In this document: positions 22,541-35,377 of the stretch, one piece after another
Position numbering within the stretch: position 1 is the first letter of the stretch
Layout of the letters: each line of letters begins with the position of its first letter
Source: Morchella semilibera
Taxonomy: Eukaryota; Ascomycota; Pezizomycetes; Pezizales; Morchellaceae
Assembly: GCA_009192285.1 (NCBI GenBank)
Contig: CM018603.1
Location: 795,307-859,306, forward strand
DNA: 64,000 nucleotides
Direction: 5' to 3'
Translations under genes and position numbers: made by a program
Notes under the pieces: model-generated
The model's database searches: none
What the model was told of the DNA's origin: nothing
What the model saw: the letters and a program-made list of their open reading frames with translations, nothing else

Positions 22541-22594
22541 CTACATGTACATACATGTACCTACATACATGTACATGTACCTACATGTACTACA
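22541..22594. repeat. TACATGTA/ACATGTAC cluster
   Basis: Within 54 bases the palindromic word ACATGT recurs five times, spaced by ACCTAC or ATAC. Smaller clusters occur at 4.45, 5.28, 27.6, 44.65-44.76, 55.59 and 56.22 kb, all between genes. Confidence 0.75.
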
Positions 22595-23188
22595 TTAGCA
22601 GAGCACCAGCACATGTATTACATAGGTACACCACATTACATGTAGCTATAATGATCAATTGGACTCTTGAAGCTGTAGAATTCAAACCCCTAGAACTTGG
22701 AAATGACAATCGGGATATCGGTGCTGTCTATCGGGGGTGTTCAATAAGGATATGACTGCCTAGGTCACCCGCCACTTGTCCTTCCTCCATCCACCCCTCC
22801 CTTCCAATGTTCACCCTTCCTCTTTTTTGATCTCACACCCTCAAGCTTAAGCCCAGACAGACTGCTTTGCTGTACAAAACAAAGCATCATATCTAAAGTA
22901 GACACATACATGATATCGTAGAGCTGTTTCAATGGATGCCGACAAAAGTGGCGGGGTCAGACGGCCATAAGTTACGTAACCCAGAATGTAGGTACATTAC
23001 GTTCAGAATTACAACGTTGGAGAGAGTGAACCCTAGCCACAATTAGTCCATTAGCAGCGCACCGTAAGCCAGGCGGACTGTGGACCAGTGCAACGACCCC
23101 GGTCACCCCTTCTCCAGCCCCAAGAGAACACTCAGAAAGAGTAGTCCTCCCCCATTATCGTCAATCCGTCCAGTTCCTCTTTAGAACT

Positions 23189-23226
23189 CCACCACCTCCA
23201 CCACCTCCACCACCTCCACCACCACT
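23189..23226. repeat. CCACCT microsatellite
   Basis: About four units of CCACCACCT in a pyrimidine-rich stretch 350 bp upstream of the DEF1 start codon, probably in the promoter or leader. Confidence 0.7.
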
Positions 23227-23559
23227 ACCTCCCCCCTCGATCCTCCCCTTTTCATCTTCATTACACCTCCATCTCTTCAACCTGATCCTTCATTCACCAA
23301 ATCTTTTGTTAACATCGTCGGTCTTCATCGGTCGGTGCTCTCGCTAATTTCATTTTTCGAACCCTCTACCCGGGTTTCGCCTTTTTGGCATTCTATTCTT
23401 ACTGTCCGTGCCCATCCCATCGATCAATCTGCTACTTCTCCTATCTATACTTTCTTTCTTGCCACAGAGGCTCCGCAAGAGGCTCTTTCAAACTCTCCGC
23501 TCTTATACCATCATCTTATTGGGTATTACATTCTGACTAAGTACATTACAGTCTCACAC

Positions 23560-26500
23560 ATGTCGTCTGAAGTTCAACAACGCTTCATTAATCGTGGTAG
23601 TAGGGGTAACCGTGGCGGCGGCCGTGGCGGTGCTTTAAGTACCCGAGGCGGGACATCAACCCGTTCAGCCCATAACTCAAATGGTGGCATCAATACATCT
23701 TACAGTAACGAAGGTGAAGGTCAATTGAGGACAAAATACCCCCAACTGTCAGGATTGGAAGAGATGTTCCCCGACTGGACCCCTGAGGACATTATCTCCC
23801 TTTTAGACGAGAACAATGGTGATCCTGAAATTGTAGCATCCAAGATGAGTGAGGGTCCGTGCTCCTATCTTCAAGCTTTTCTTTTGCATGTTCACTATCT
23901 TCCCCGCTGCTTTGCGGCTCCTGTTGTGTTACCATATGTAGCAACTTAGCTAAATATATATATATTTATGCTTGTTTAGGTCAAGTCCCTCAGTGGGAGG
24001 AGGTACCGAAGGGTTCCAGACCTCGCGTTAAGCCGCCGAAGAGTTACGATCTCACATCGACTAGAGCCACTGATTCTGCTCGTAGCGCTCGTCCAAGAGG
24101 CAGCTATGAAGGTAGTCGTTCCCGTAGCGGCCGAGCAGTACCAGAGTATCGCGGTACCCGTAATGCACGCACTGGAGCACCTGCGAATGGTGCTACTCGG
24201 CAATCCAAAGATTTTGCCGAAGAGTTCCCTGCTGGGGAGATTGCCTTAGTAACTGAAGCCGAGAATGCTGGGGAAGCAAAGAAGAAGCTTGATTCCAGTG
24301 TAACGACACCCCCGACCGCGGGTACTCGGCCTGCCCCTGCTCCACCTGCGGCTACATGGGCCAGCCTTCTCAAACCAGCAGCTCTTCCTGCGAAAAGGGC
24401 ACCAGCTCCAAAACCCGTTTCTCTCCCTCCTGCGCCTACACCTGCACCTGCTCCTGAAGCCCAAGCTATTCCGGAACCAAAAGAGACCGAACCTAGCATT
24501 GAAGTTTCCCCACCTCAAGAGCCCGCCGCTGAGCTGCCTGCGGAACCTTCTGCGCCTGAGGTTGAAGCTCCAATTTCCACTCCCGTTACCGAGTCAGAGC
24601 CAGAGCTAGAGTCAGAAGTAAAACCCGAAGCCCCAGCTCCTGCGGTCCCTGCAATTCCAACGTTTTCAGTCGCCTCAGTAACACCGGCAGTTCCAGTGAC
24701 CCCAGTAACCCCGGCTACACCAGCAGCTCCCGAAAGTCTAGCGACTCCCGCGGCTCCTGCAGCCCTAGTAGCTCCTGCAGCCCCAGTGGCTCCTACATCC
24801 CCAGCGGCTCCTGCAGCCCCAGTGGCTCCTGTAGCCCCGGTAGCTCCGGCAACCCCAGAAACACCAGTATCCTCGGAAGCCCCCGAGGTTATTGAGGCTG
24901 TCCCCGCGCCCCAGCCTCAACAGCCTCTGACGGAAGTCAATTTGGAGAAGATTGAGGATGTTGCCCCACCTGCTCCCACTGGTACCCAGGCAAGCACGGT
25001 CGCGTCACCTGTGCCCACTCCTAGTTCCATGAGTACTATTGCACCCCCACCTACCCAGCCCGTAGCAACAACGCCCAGGACTGCGCACGCCGGATTGGTT
25101 ATGCCGAAATCCACCCCAAGAACAAAGTTCCGAACCCTGGTACAGCAACAGGAGCCTGTTGTCATGCCTAGCCCTATCACTCATAACGCAGTAGAGCACC
25201 CAACTCTTCAATTCGGTAGTATGGGTCTTGGTGAAGAGGACGTCGATGAAGCTGAACCAGCAGAGGCTGTCTCACAGCCCGCGCAGCCACCTCAGACTGC
25301 TCAGCCAGTTGCTGCACTCCCTCCGACTGGCCCTGCCCAGCTTCCAGCCTCTCAACCACCTGTTGCAGACACACTCCCAACCCCTCGACAAGCCCCTGGA
25401 TTGCCTGTTCACCCCCAGGTTGCGCCTCAGCAACCTACCTCACAACCACCTCTTGCTCCTCAGAGCATGACGCAGCAGCAGCAGCAGCAGCATCTTAACC
25501 AGCATATGTCCAACCAATACAATCGCTATGAAATTCCCCAGCAACCCCAAGCCAAGCCATTTGATACTTTTGGACCACCCGCACAACAGCAATCAGCACC
25601 CCAACCCCAACCCCAACCCCAACCCCAGCAATCACAGGTACAACCTCCTCATAGTCAACCGCAAACCTACACTGGATATACTCACTCCCAACTCCAGCCC
25701 CATCAACAGCCTTCGCATATTAGCGTGGGCGTTTCAACAACTCCAGACCAACATCAGTACAATAACTACTATGATCGCACACAGCCTCCTGGATTTGGGA
25801 ACCTTTATAGCTCGACTTATATGCAGCAGGGCCAATCACAACAAGATGCCGGGGCAAATCAACAGCGTGCTTCAAGCGGCCTTGGTGGTGCTGGGGAGGC
25901 TCTTGGTCAGGTACCAACATCAGCGCCTGTATCCGGCCAGGTGCAACAACCCACTTCAAGATATGGCGCACAGGCAGGTGAGCAATCTAGCGGGCATGGA
26001 ACTCCAAGCCCAGCAATCGCCGCCGCCCAGCAGACCTCCCAACCCCACCAGCCCGGTCTAGCCCAATATCCTGGAGGAATGCCATACGGAGGATACCAGC
26101 CCTACTATAATCAGTTTATGCATCAGGTATGGATTCCCGTTCGAAATATACCTAACATACTAATATATACATGTTTTAGAGTTATTACAACCACCCCAGT
26201 CCCTTCGGCAAGCACCAGGGAATGTATGGATACCCTCAGGCTTATATGTCCCCTCAATATTCAGATCACTCTTCTAGCCCAGCAGGCCTCGGCGGGTTTG
26301 GTACACCTACGACACAGGGTCGCGAAAGCGTTGGACTTGGTGACTATGGTCGCATGAATGCCACAGCGTCGCAGCAACAGCAACAGTCACTTCCACAGCA
26401 CTCATCAGCTGGTGCCTATGGTAACAGCAATACCATACCTAACTTTTTGAACACTCGCGGTTTGCCCGAACAGCAACAACTTGGTACCGGCGTAAGTCAA

Positions 26501-26845
26501 CAGCAAGTTACCCAGCAAGCCCCAAACGAGGACTCTATGAAGTTCGGGGAAAACAAGCCTCCAACTGGTCCTTCATCCACCCCGATCCAAGGACAGCCAG
26601 GAAGACCGGGGTCAGCTACCAGTGGCGCAAATATGGGGCCACAGCACGCAACACAGACCCCAGCAAGCATGTATGGTACCCACTTGAACCATAACTTGCA
26701 TGGTCACCAAGCTCAGCAGAGCCAGTATGGCGTTGGGCAGGGTCAGACTGCTACAAGCCAGTATTCCATGTATGCGTACCCCCATTACGGCCAGTCTACT
26801 CAAAGACACAACAATGGCAGTGGTTGGAGTGGCTATGGACACTAG
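23560..26845 (+). CDS. DEF1: RNA polymerase II degradation factor Def1 (CUE domain, Q/P-rich)
   Basis: Three exons (23560-23854, 23980-26126, 26180-26845) join in frame to 1035 aa. Def1 promotes ubiquitylation and destruction of stalled RNA polymerase II; in yeast it is processed by the proteasome and moves into the nucleus. An RGG-like N-terminus (GSRGNRGGGRGG) is followed by the CUE domain at about residues 55-95 (KYPQLSGLEEMFPDWT, then IISLLDENNGDPE), which binds ubiquitin and elongin. Then comes WEEVPKG and a short basic serine/arginine region. The remainder is disordered: Ala/Pro repeats of the type PAAPVAPTSPAAPAAPVAP (about residues 230-310) and a long Gln/Pro-rich, prion-like tail to the end (YGQSTQRHNNGSGWSGYGH). 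Intron 1 (125 nt) uses the unusual donor GTCCGT. The start is the first ATG in frame with the RGG region. Identification rests on domain order. Confidence 0.92.
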
Positions 26846-29731
26846 GTGTTTTTCCAAAGTGATTAGTAGTAAATTATTTTTTTACGAAAACGACGAGCAC
26901 GATGCGAAAATGATGATGTATCATGGGGTATATCCTCTACCTTCAGTGATATGGGCCGAGTTGTGATGGGTCTCTTCTGTTTTTCACTTCCTTGTTATAT
27001 CGTCAACTATTTCTTTTTAGTTTCTTGGTCATCTTTGGTTTGGTTGGTATTCGTTTTTCCAGCTGGGGCAGTTAGGGGTAGTTATGCATATTACCTTTCT
27101 TTCTTGTGGATCTTTTTTCTTTCGTTACTGAGGGGTTATTACCTTATTGTATTCGCATCTCTTTCAATTTTTTCTCTTTCCATTACGTTGCTTCTGATGG
27201 GATGGTATGGCTTGATCTACCCATTCATATTGTATCAATTGGTTCTTCATACTATTTCTGGGGCTTGGGCGGCACAAAAAATTCAAATCAATAAGGGCTA
27301 GGGGGTCTGCGGGGTTTTTCTGATTCTTCTTTTGGTGTGCTGAGGTTGTCTTTCGCGTTCCAGTGCTTTTAAAAAGGAAAAATGGAGTTGCCTGTTTATT
27401 TCTCCTTGATTTCCAATAGTTGAGCAACTCCGTGACGGGTGAACAGGTACGAATGGGCACTGTTCATACTTTAGTAAAATACATGTATTTCTGATATCCT
27501 TAGTTAGCATTAATTTCTATTGTATTATTCTCGCGTGTATATTATGTATTTACTGTATGAAGATACTGATGTGCCGATTTAGACGTGCATCTGTATCATA
27601 ACCGAAGCTATAAATTTTATACATGTATGTACATGTAATCAAGACGGAATAGGTTCGGTGGGTCACTGCGCTGCTGCGCTGTGTGTAGGAGGAGGGGGTG
27701 AGTGAGAACTGGTGCAAACGATGCAACAACGGTGGCGCTACACAACCACCAAGTAAATAGCCAAAATTTGATACGAGAAAAATTTATTCCTGGAGGTACA
27801 GGATGATAAATGATCAACTCCCCTCCGTCATTTGACAAAACCACAAGACAACTGCGCTGTTTTTGGCAAACATGTTGAGTAAACCAGTAAACAAGGTAGA
27901 CCAATCTCGATAATCAACACATTACGTACATGAGCTATGAAATGGGATTTAAGTTAACCAGCCTGAAGCTACTGTGCTCAGGCAGCCCAGAGGGATAGTT
28001 GAACCTACCACGACAAACCAAGTAGTCCAGGGCTCATCCATACTTGGGCCTCTACGAAACCTGGGAAGGAGGATATTTGTCCATGGGTTTTATGACACTT
28101 GCTCAACTAGGCGGCGATTTTTCGGCGGAAGTCGCGTCTATTTAAGAGCAAACTTCCCCTTAGGGAGGGGATCTGGAGTTCGATGCACTGAGCTGAACGG
28201 CGGATTGGAACTAAAGCTCTCGGATTCTTTTTAATCTTGTTCTTCTCCGGGGTTCTCGACCTTTACAAGTTAGTTAGGGCTCAACAACAAAAAGTCATGG
28301 CAAGCCTTCCGTGGTGCGTAACCAGCTTCTCAAGCCAACCTGGCTGAAAATAACCATAATACTTATTGTCCGAGGGTGTAACAAAACCCACATGAGAAAC
28401 GCCCTAAATCGAGGAAGCAGAAAGACCCCCGGGCGGGGAGTCTTGACTTACATAAGATGTCAAAGGGTTTGTAGGTACGGTAGACCTGGCAACAAAAACC
28501 ACTAACTTCGCAGCTACTGGCCACTATCCCCAAAAGTTTGGAAGCAATTCATATATGTCGAATTACATCAGGCGGATCTATATAATAATAGTAATAATGA
28601 CTGGGTCTAGCTTTGGTGGTGGTCGTGACACCATAATATTGAGTTTGTTGCATCACTTTAAGGACCCCCGGGGTACATGTACGTGCGTGTATCCAGGGCA
28701 TACACCGATGTCTAGAGTACACCGTAAAAACGGGACCTGCCCGTTGCCTTCTGGAAGACTGGACCCCAAACAGTACTACCTAGCCGCGAGGAGGAAAGCC
28801 TCCCTTTGGCTACCGATACGACAAAGGGCAGTTTCAACGTCCTTGCATCTCAACTCTTCTGCACTTAGTCCCTGAACCCGTTTGCGAGAACAATACTCTC
28901 GTGGATGAGTAAACAGAGCTCTGGGTATTTAATAGGTAGTGAGAGCTCTGGAGAACGTTTGAAGAGCCGCCATAGACCTAGAACACCTTTTTCTGGTGTG
29001 GATGCCCAGGGATCCGCCCGATGGCCGAGACAGCTGGTGTTTCCCAAAATAGTGGCTCCGTGCAGGACAGGGGGTAGGGAGACAGGTAGGGATTTCCGGG
29101 TGTAAATCTTGAAGGAACCAAAAGTATACCGTAATCCTTTTCTCTTGGGTTTGTTTCTCCAGGTTCTTGGATGAGAGCGGATGAGTGACGGCCATCTCTA
29201 GCTACATGTACTCTCTGCTACCTGTAGTTAGGTGGAGACTCGCCCTACCCTTTCGTCTATTCTTCTATCCCTTTCTATTGTTTATCACTCACAATTGAAA
29301 GGGACCGTACAATATCTCTCTCCTTAACTCCTCGATAGCTCCCACAAGCTTCCCGAATTAGCCGGTCTACTGTTCCCCCACTACCCTTTTGCTCTTTTCT
29401 TTTTTTCTGGACTCTTGTGATCGTGAGAGCCACTACACCTTTACGCAGTCCAGGAAAAGGGAAACCTGGAAGTTGGCGTCACACGACACGCATACCCGGC
29501 TCCGATTTTTTTTTTTTTTTGACAGGACATAGTAGCCACAGTGCAGGACTGTATTACTTTCGGCAGTCACCATCTCCGTCACAACTAGGTTAAATATCTG
29601 CCCATCCTCTTCAAACTTGCACTTATCCCCACAAATATCTAGGACCCTTAACATTCCTTGCCCTTTGAGGCTCGTCATTCTTTTTTTCTTTCCCAGTCAT
29701 TCGTTACCACTGTACCACTGTACGCAACAAT
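26846..29731. other. intergenic region between DEF1 and channel gene
   Basis: The first 500 bases are T-rich DEF1 3' flank. From 27.6 to 29.7 kb no gene is supported: open frames are short and lack motifs. A T run at 29509-29520 and pyrimidine-rich DNA near 29.2-29.4 kb precede the channel gene. Confidence 0.55.
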
Positions 29732-32700
29732 ATGGGTACATGTCTAGTCGACGGTGTTAACCACCTATTCCGGCGAGATAACCAACTATTCCGGCGTGAA
29801 ATGGACGAGAAGCTCTCATTATTCCTCAACCTTGTTCAGTCTCCATTCCGACAGGAATTCAGCACCGACGCTTTCTTTGCATCTTTAGGGTCGTCTTTGG
29901 GAATATCAATAGCAATTCTATTAGCATGGTGTCTAGTTAGACCCTACAACTCTGTGGTTTACGCTCCAAAGCTACGGAATGCGGACGAGAAGCACGCGCC
30001 ACCACGGATAGATAAGGGATACTTTTCATGGTTTTCACCACTAGTGAAATGCAATGAGGCGGACCTCTTACCAAAGCTCGGGCTTGATGCCATCGTCTTT
30101 CTGAGGTTCTTGCGGATGTGCCGGAATCTGTTCTTCATCTTAGCCATTCTTGGTTGCGCGATCATGATTCCAGTCAATGTCAGTTGTAACCTAAAGAATT
30201 CTTGGACTGATGTAAATGGAACCTCGAGCTCGAGAAAGTGGTTCGTCCTTATGAGCCCTAACTACACTTGGGGTGATTGCATGTGGGCCCATGTCGTCGT
30301 CGCTTGGGTTTTCAACTTCATTATCATGTATTTCCTATACACAAACTATGCCGCCATTACAAAGATGCGCAAAGATTTTTTCGAAACTCCCGAGTATCAA
30401 GCATCACTTCATTCAAGAACACTGATGGTGCGCTCCATTGCCCGGCTAGTAACTAGGGTGACTAAGCTGACAATATGGCGTTAGGTCACGGATATCCCAA
30501 GTTCATATCGCTCCGATGAGGGCCTTAGCAAAATAATTGGAAATCTCAGTGTCCCTAATCATGACGACGAGAGATGCGCCATAGGGAGAAACGTCAAGGA
30601 TCTACCAGAGCTTATTGATGAACATGGGAAAGCTGTGAGAAAGCTCGAAGGATTTCTCGCAAAGTACCTGAAGCATCCTGACAATCTTCCCGCAAAAAGA
30701 CCTGTATGTAAGCCTGACAAAAGTGATAAATCACTCCCGCCGGATTCGGATGTGGACGCTATCGAGTACCTTGGCCAAAGGATAAAGGATTTGGAGAAGC
30801 ATATTTATGCCATTCGGGATACCATTGACAAACGGGATGCTCTACCTTATGGATTCGTATCTTTTCCAACGATCTCCAGGGCTCACATAGCTGCCAAAGC
30901 CGCTAGGGGGAAGCATCCTAAGGGTACTACTATCAAACTAGCCCCGAGACCTCACGATATCATCTGGAGTAATTTAACGTATGAACTTATTTGGAGTTAA
31001 TGATATAGTAATAGTTGCTAACAAGAAACAGTCGCGGAAAGGGTGCAAGACGCGGGAACAAGATCATTGGAAATTTCCTTTTCGTAATGCTTTCAATCCT
31101 CTTCGTCATACCTAATGCTCTTATAGCAGTGTTCTTATCGAATCTTCACAACATTGCAGCCGTAAGAAGTCCCTTTCGGCGTCAGTTTAATGGTTTTAAC
31201 ATCAAATAGATTTGGTTTGGGTTTTCGGTATATTTGAACTCGCATTATCAAGGACTTGCTTTAGTGTATGTAACCGCCTTTAAATCATCTCTTTGAGGTT
31301 TTATACTTACGGAGAGGGGGCTATCTCGGATAGTCAGGGTTTTCTTGCACCTACCATCACATCAATCATCTATCTACTTCTCCCGATTGTCATGAGACGT
31401 ATCTCGGCATGGCAGGGAGATGTTACGAAAGCTTCTCGTGAGCGTCATGTCACTAGCAAACTCTATTTTTTCTTTGTAATCAACAATTTGATACTCTTTA
31501 CCTTATTCGGAGTGAGTACTTGTTATTCTCTTCCAAATAGGTTGTTGCTAATTTGAGGGGGAAGACTCTGTGGACAACTATCCAAACATTAGTCGCAATT
31601 TCCGATACTGCAGGGCTTTCCTGGGAGGCTGTCAAGACTATTGGACTCGCAACAAAAATTGCTATTGCAATGTTCGACGTCTCAACTTTCTGGATCACCT
31701 ATCTCCTGCAAAGAAATCTTGGTGCTATTTTGGATATCGCACAGCTAGTCTCGTTAGTCTCTAAAAGTCTATACAAACGATTTGCATCCCCAACCCCGCG
31801 GCAGTTGATTGAGTGGACTGCCCCCCCTGCATTCGAGTACGCAACATATTACAACTACTTCCTTTTCTATGCCACAATCGGCTTGGTATTTTCGACAATC
31901 CAGCCTATCGTTCTCCCAATTGCCTTCTTTTATTTCTTGGTTGATAGCTTCCTCAAGAAATACTGCCTTATGTATATATTCGTTACCAAGGTTGAGAGTG
32001 ATGGGTCTTTTTGGAGATTAGTCTTCAATAGGTTTTTGTTTGCAACCGGTTTCTTCAACTTCGTGGTAGCTCTAGTTGTTTGGGTAAGTCTGCGATCATT
32101 CCTAGGTCTAATTATCCATAACTGACAATATATAGGTACGATACACATCTCAGGCGGCGCTTTGCGTGCTTCCTTTAATTTTATTCTTGATCGGGTTCAA
32201 GTTTTATTGCCTCAGAGTCTTTGATGTCAAAATTCGCTATCACACCAAGGGTACAGATCGGGAGAGTATGATAAGTGCAGGTAAATTTGCGCGTAAAGAC
32301 AAACTAGACAAGAGATACGGCCATCCAGCTCTTTGGCGCCCCTTGATTACACCAATGGTAGACGCCAAAGCGAGGCATGTTTTGAGCCAGGTTTATTATG
32401 GTAGAATCAACTCGGAACACCACAAATCAACCTACGGAGATGTCGGCTTGAGTCTCATGCAACCAGGGCAGGCAGGGAAAAGACAACAAGACCCACTTGC
32501 CCACCAGTTTGAGATAGTTGAGGAGGCAGATATGGACTTTCAGAACTTCAAGCACCGCGCCGAATTTTCATCCGAGCACGGTGGAAGTAATGCATATGGG
32601 CCCCATTTTGATGCATATAGTGACGCCGGGACATTCACCCCACCGCCTGGACTCCAGTCACCAGCAAGTTCTAGGCCCGGAACACCCACCGGAAGACCAA

Positions 32701-33017
32701 ATCCTAGTCCCTTATCATTATCGATGATAGGGTCGGACTATCAACAGGTTCCCAACCCTGCACCCCCAAGTTTTCGCGGGAAACGCTCGGAGAGCCCATA
32801 TCTTGGTGACAGAGTCAGCATGATTAGTCCAGATGGGGAAGCCTCGGTGGATTGGAGCATACACGACGGTCGCAGTGAAACGGGTTCGGTGACAAACCTC
32901 CTGAAGGAGTCCCAAGGCCACCCCCACTACATGCCTGGGATATCATCACGGCGAGGCCCTCAACACCCACAACAACCTTATGATCATGAAGAATACAGGG
33001 GTGTTTCAAGGCGGTAA
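29732..33017 (+). CDS. OSCA/TMEM63-family stress-gated cation channel (CSC1/Rsn1-like)
   Basis: Seven exons (29732-30427, 30485-30978, 31032-31161, 31210-31265, 31334-31511, 31541-32083, 32136-33017) give 992 aa with no frame break. The family forms osmotically or mechanically gated Ca2+-permeable channels in the plasma membrane or endomembranes. The order is typical: an N-terminal helix (ISIAILLAWCLVRPYNSVVY), a helix pair around FFILAILGCAIMIPVNV and VAWVFNFIIMYFLYTNY, then a cytosolic domain (TLMVTDIPSSYRSDEG; IEYLGQRIKDLEKHI; TTIKLAPRPHDIIWSNLT). The conserved pore-side helices follow: SILFVIPNALIAVFLSNL, QGFLAPTITSIIYLLLP, LYFFFVINNLILFTLFG, FVVALVVWV and FLIGFKFYCLRVFD. The 220-residue hydrophilic C-terminal tail is Pro/Ser-rich and probably regulatory. 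Intron 5, predicted from frame and homology, is only 29 nt. The start gives MGTCLVDGVNHL; a later in-frame Met (residue 24) could also serve. Confidence 0.93.
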
Positions 33018-33490
33018 AAACACATGGGTTCGTTTTATCGACCATTTTCTTTTCTTCTTTTTAGATAGGGATATTAACTTATAATCTTCCGGTTTCTACA
33101 AGCAATTAGCTCTTTCAAATGCCCTTAATCTTATTTTCGTAGCAGAATCGATCATTAGCAACTGATTTCTTGTTTTCTTTCATTTAGTTGGGACCTATTT
33201 TCCTTTCTATCTTGTATAGAGCTTTGGGCCACTGGGGTTTTGTTTTCTTTCTTGTATCATGATTTTCTTTACTTTCTTATTTGGGTAGGTGTTGCTTCTT
33301 GGGGGGGGGGGGTCTTTGGTGATCTGCCTGTCACCTGTGTTGGCATTATATAAACAATTATAAACCAAGTTGTTGCCATATGACAGAATTTCTCGCCCTT
33401 TCGCCGATAAAAAAGGGGGGGGGACCATAATACGCCCCGGGGGTCCTATAATATTTGTAGGAACCACAAGGCCGCCCAGTAACAGGAAGC

Positions 33491-33591
33491 TGTCCTCGGA
33501 GGGAGTCGAACCCCCGACCTTTGGGTACTGGTTCTAGGAACCAGTCATAGTGTGGTATGAGACCGACGCTTAACCACGAAGCGGTAACTAT
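33491..33591 (-). tRNA. intron-containing tRNA-like gene, possibly a pseudogene
   Basis: On the minus strand the 3' half is a good tRNA: T-arm GGGGG-TTCGACT-CCCTC (box B GGTTCGACTCC) followed by acceptor strand CGAGGAC and discriminator A. Upstream, GCTTCGTGGTTAAGC can form a D-arm, and GTCGGTCTCATA looks like the 5' side of an anticodon arm with anticodon CAT. The next 22-28 nt would be an intron; it contains TATGA, complementary to TCATA, which is the anticodon-intron pairing expected in nuclear tRNA genes. Against a functional tRNA: no 5' strand pairs well with CGAGGAC, the anticodon stem has a mismatch, and the region before the T-arm (TACCCAAAGGTC) looks like a long variable arm, which tRNA-Met lacks. 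A different fold would give a CTA anticodon with C at position 33. Identity is therefore open. Confidence 0.4.
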
Positions 33592-33698
33592 TTCCTGATT
33601 ACTGCATCTTTGGCATCTAGCTACAGCTGTAGCTGTTAGGCCCGCCAGCAGTGCAGGCTGTGCCTTGGCTAGTATATTTAATTTAATTTATAGTCTTG

Positions 33699-33700
<2 letters not shown>

Positions 33701-33735
<35 letters not shown>

Positions 33736-33757
33736 GGGGGGGGGGGGGGGTGGGGGG
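33701..33757. repeat. T34 followed by G-run
   Basis: Thirty-four T are followed by 16 G and then TGGGGGG. This is the longest homopolymer pair in the window; its length could be inaccurate in assembly. Confidence 0.9.
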
Positions 33758-35377
33758 CGGAGGTTAGAGAGCATGACAGGGCGTGACAGAGCGTGGTTGG
33801 TTGGTAACAGTCCGCGTGTTGGTAAGACTTTAGTAGTGTGGCAGTTTGGGCATACGTGGGATCGATCATGAGGCGTCACTCGGGCGTTTTTACGTGCTGG
33901 ACTGGGTTAGTGTGGTATGTACACTCGTGACCTCTAACCCCCACTCGTTGCAAAGCCTCAATCATGATACGATGGTTTGGTGAATGGCCCCCGGTGTCTA
34001 GTGCCAACCATCGTTGTTATGGACGTGAATGGGGGGTATCTCGGGCATCAGGTAGGGGGCGGTTACTAAAGAAAGTTTACTGCCAGGAAGGCTAAGTGAG
34101 TCTAAAGGGTTTAAACGTTTATCACCTGTCCCACAATATACCCTACTACGACTATACCAAACCAAAAACCATATTATACATAAGTAGGAATGAGAATGAA
34201 AACAACGGGTGTCCCCTTTGTAGCCTGGTCTAGCAGCTCACTCATTTCAACCGGTGGGAGCAAGGCTTAGCTATGTCAATATGCGTGTACAAAGTAATAA
34301 TAGGCGACTATCTGCCATAGCCAGCAAACGGATATAGAGAAGACAGGACGCCATTTACGTAAACTCCCCCTGATTACTTATCACGAGCCTATCTAAACGC
34401 AAACCTAAACCCGTATCATGAGCACAACTCAGCTATCATCTCCAGCCCAGCCACAATCGAGCATAGCGGCCCTGACTGATCCCCCCCCAAACAGTCAAAA
34501 AATTTCCGCTGCGGCACCCAGATCTCCACAGCTCCTTCCACGACCCTTCCATGTCCCTTCCATACCCCAACGTCATGCCAATCAGTCTCTTGTGTAACCC
34601 CTACCCTGGTACTATGTTGTAACACAAGCACCTCGTTTCATTGTGTAACTCCTAACAAGGCAGACCACAAAAAATGGTTACATACGCGCAACCGCGACTC
34701 GAGGCAGACAACCAGCAGGCAGCCTAACCTCTTCGGAAGGAAACCCTATCTAAATTTACATGGGGTCTATGTGTGACTGTCGGGTTCTTTACTAGCATGG
34801 GAGCGTCGTACGAATGCTCTGCTGGTAAACTACATCTACATACTTTACATACATACATAAGTACGTGATTCCAATTGAATCAGCCTTGGGCAGAATACAT
34901 AGAATGAACTTGGATTGGGTTTTAGGTAGCATGCATGTACTTACTTAGCTAGCTACAAGCTAATTACTGACTGACTTGCTGACTGCCCCGGTTTGATGAT
35001 GATGACGATACGGGACGCCATGATATGAGCCCACGTGAATTGAGCGGCCACCTATTGTGGTACTATACTAGTCATCATCTAAGAAAGTAGGTGTGGGAAT
35101 TGTGTGATAAATACCGGGCTAGATCTCTTCGTTTCGTATTCTTTCACTAGGTCAAATCAAATAATCCTTCTGGCAGTGTCTCATCCTACGAAGCCTACAC
35201 TATACCGCGATACGAAGAACCCGAGTCATAATTGTATCAATATTACCACCTACTACAAAACGAGAGCCTAATATCTGTTTAAATACCCAACCAACCAACC
35301 TACTTCATACCGTTATCTGCAAGACCATACCTCCAAACAACCTACCATTTATAAGCACAAAACCACACAAGCCCATA

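Larger units (their letters stand above)
20572..23559. other. divergent intergenic region before DEF1
   Basis: Three kilobases without a supportable gene. It holds G runs (20.85 and 21.11 kb), a short TAATG tandem at 21.14-21.16 kb, an 18-bp palindrome (20943), a dense TACATGTA cluster (22541-22594), and a CCACCT repeat (23189-23226) in the probable DEF1 leader. A short CCTAACCCTAACC string at 21.85 kb is too short to be telomeric. Confidence 0.55.
33018..35377. other. intergenic region with tRNA-like locus and poly-T/poly-G
   Basis: The T-rich 3' flank of the channel gene is followed by a tRNA-like sequence at 33.5 kb and a T34-G16 run at 33.7 kb, listed separately. From 33.8 to 35.3 kb no gene is seen. 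TTTAAATACCC at 35278-35288 is a possible TATA-like element about 90 bp before the glycine-rich gene. Confidence 0.55.

Noticed and set aside
26846-27301. Hydrophobic frames after DEF1 that look like membrane proteins
   Set aside because: They are T-rich 3' flank; Phe/Leu/Ile-rich translation is expected from such sequence.
33678-33879. Lys/Phe-rich frames across the T34-G16 run
   Set aside because: They are translations of homopolymers, not proteins.
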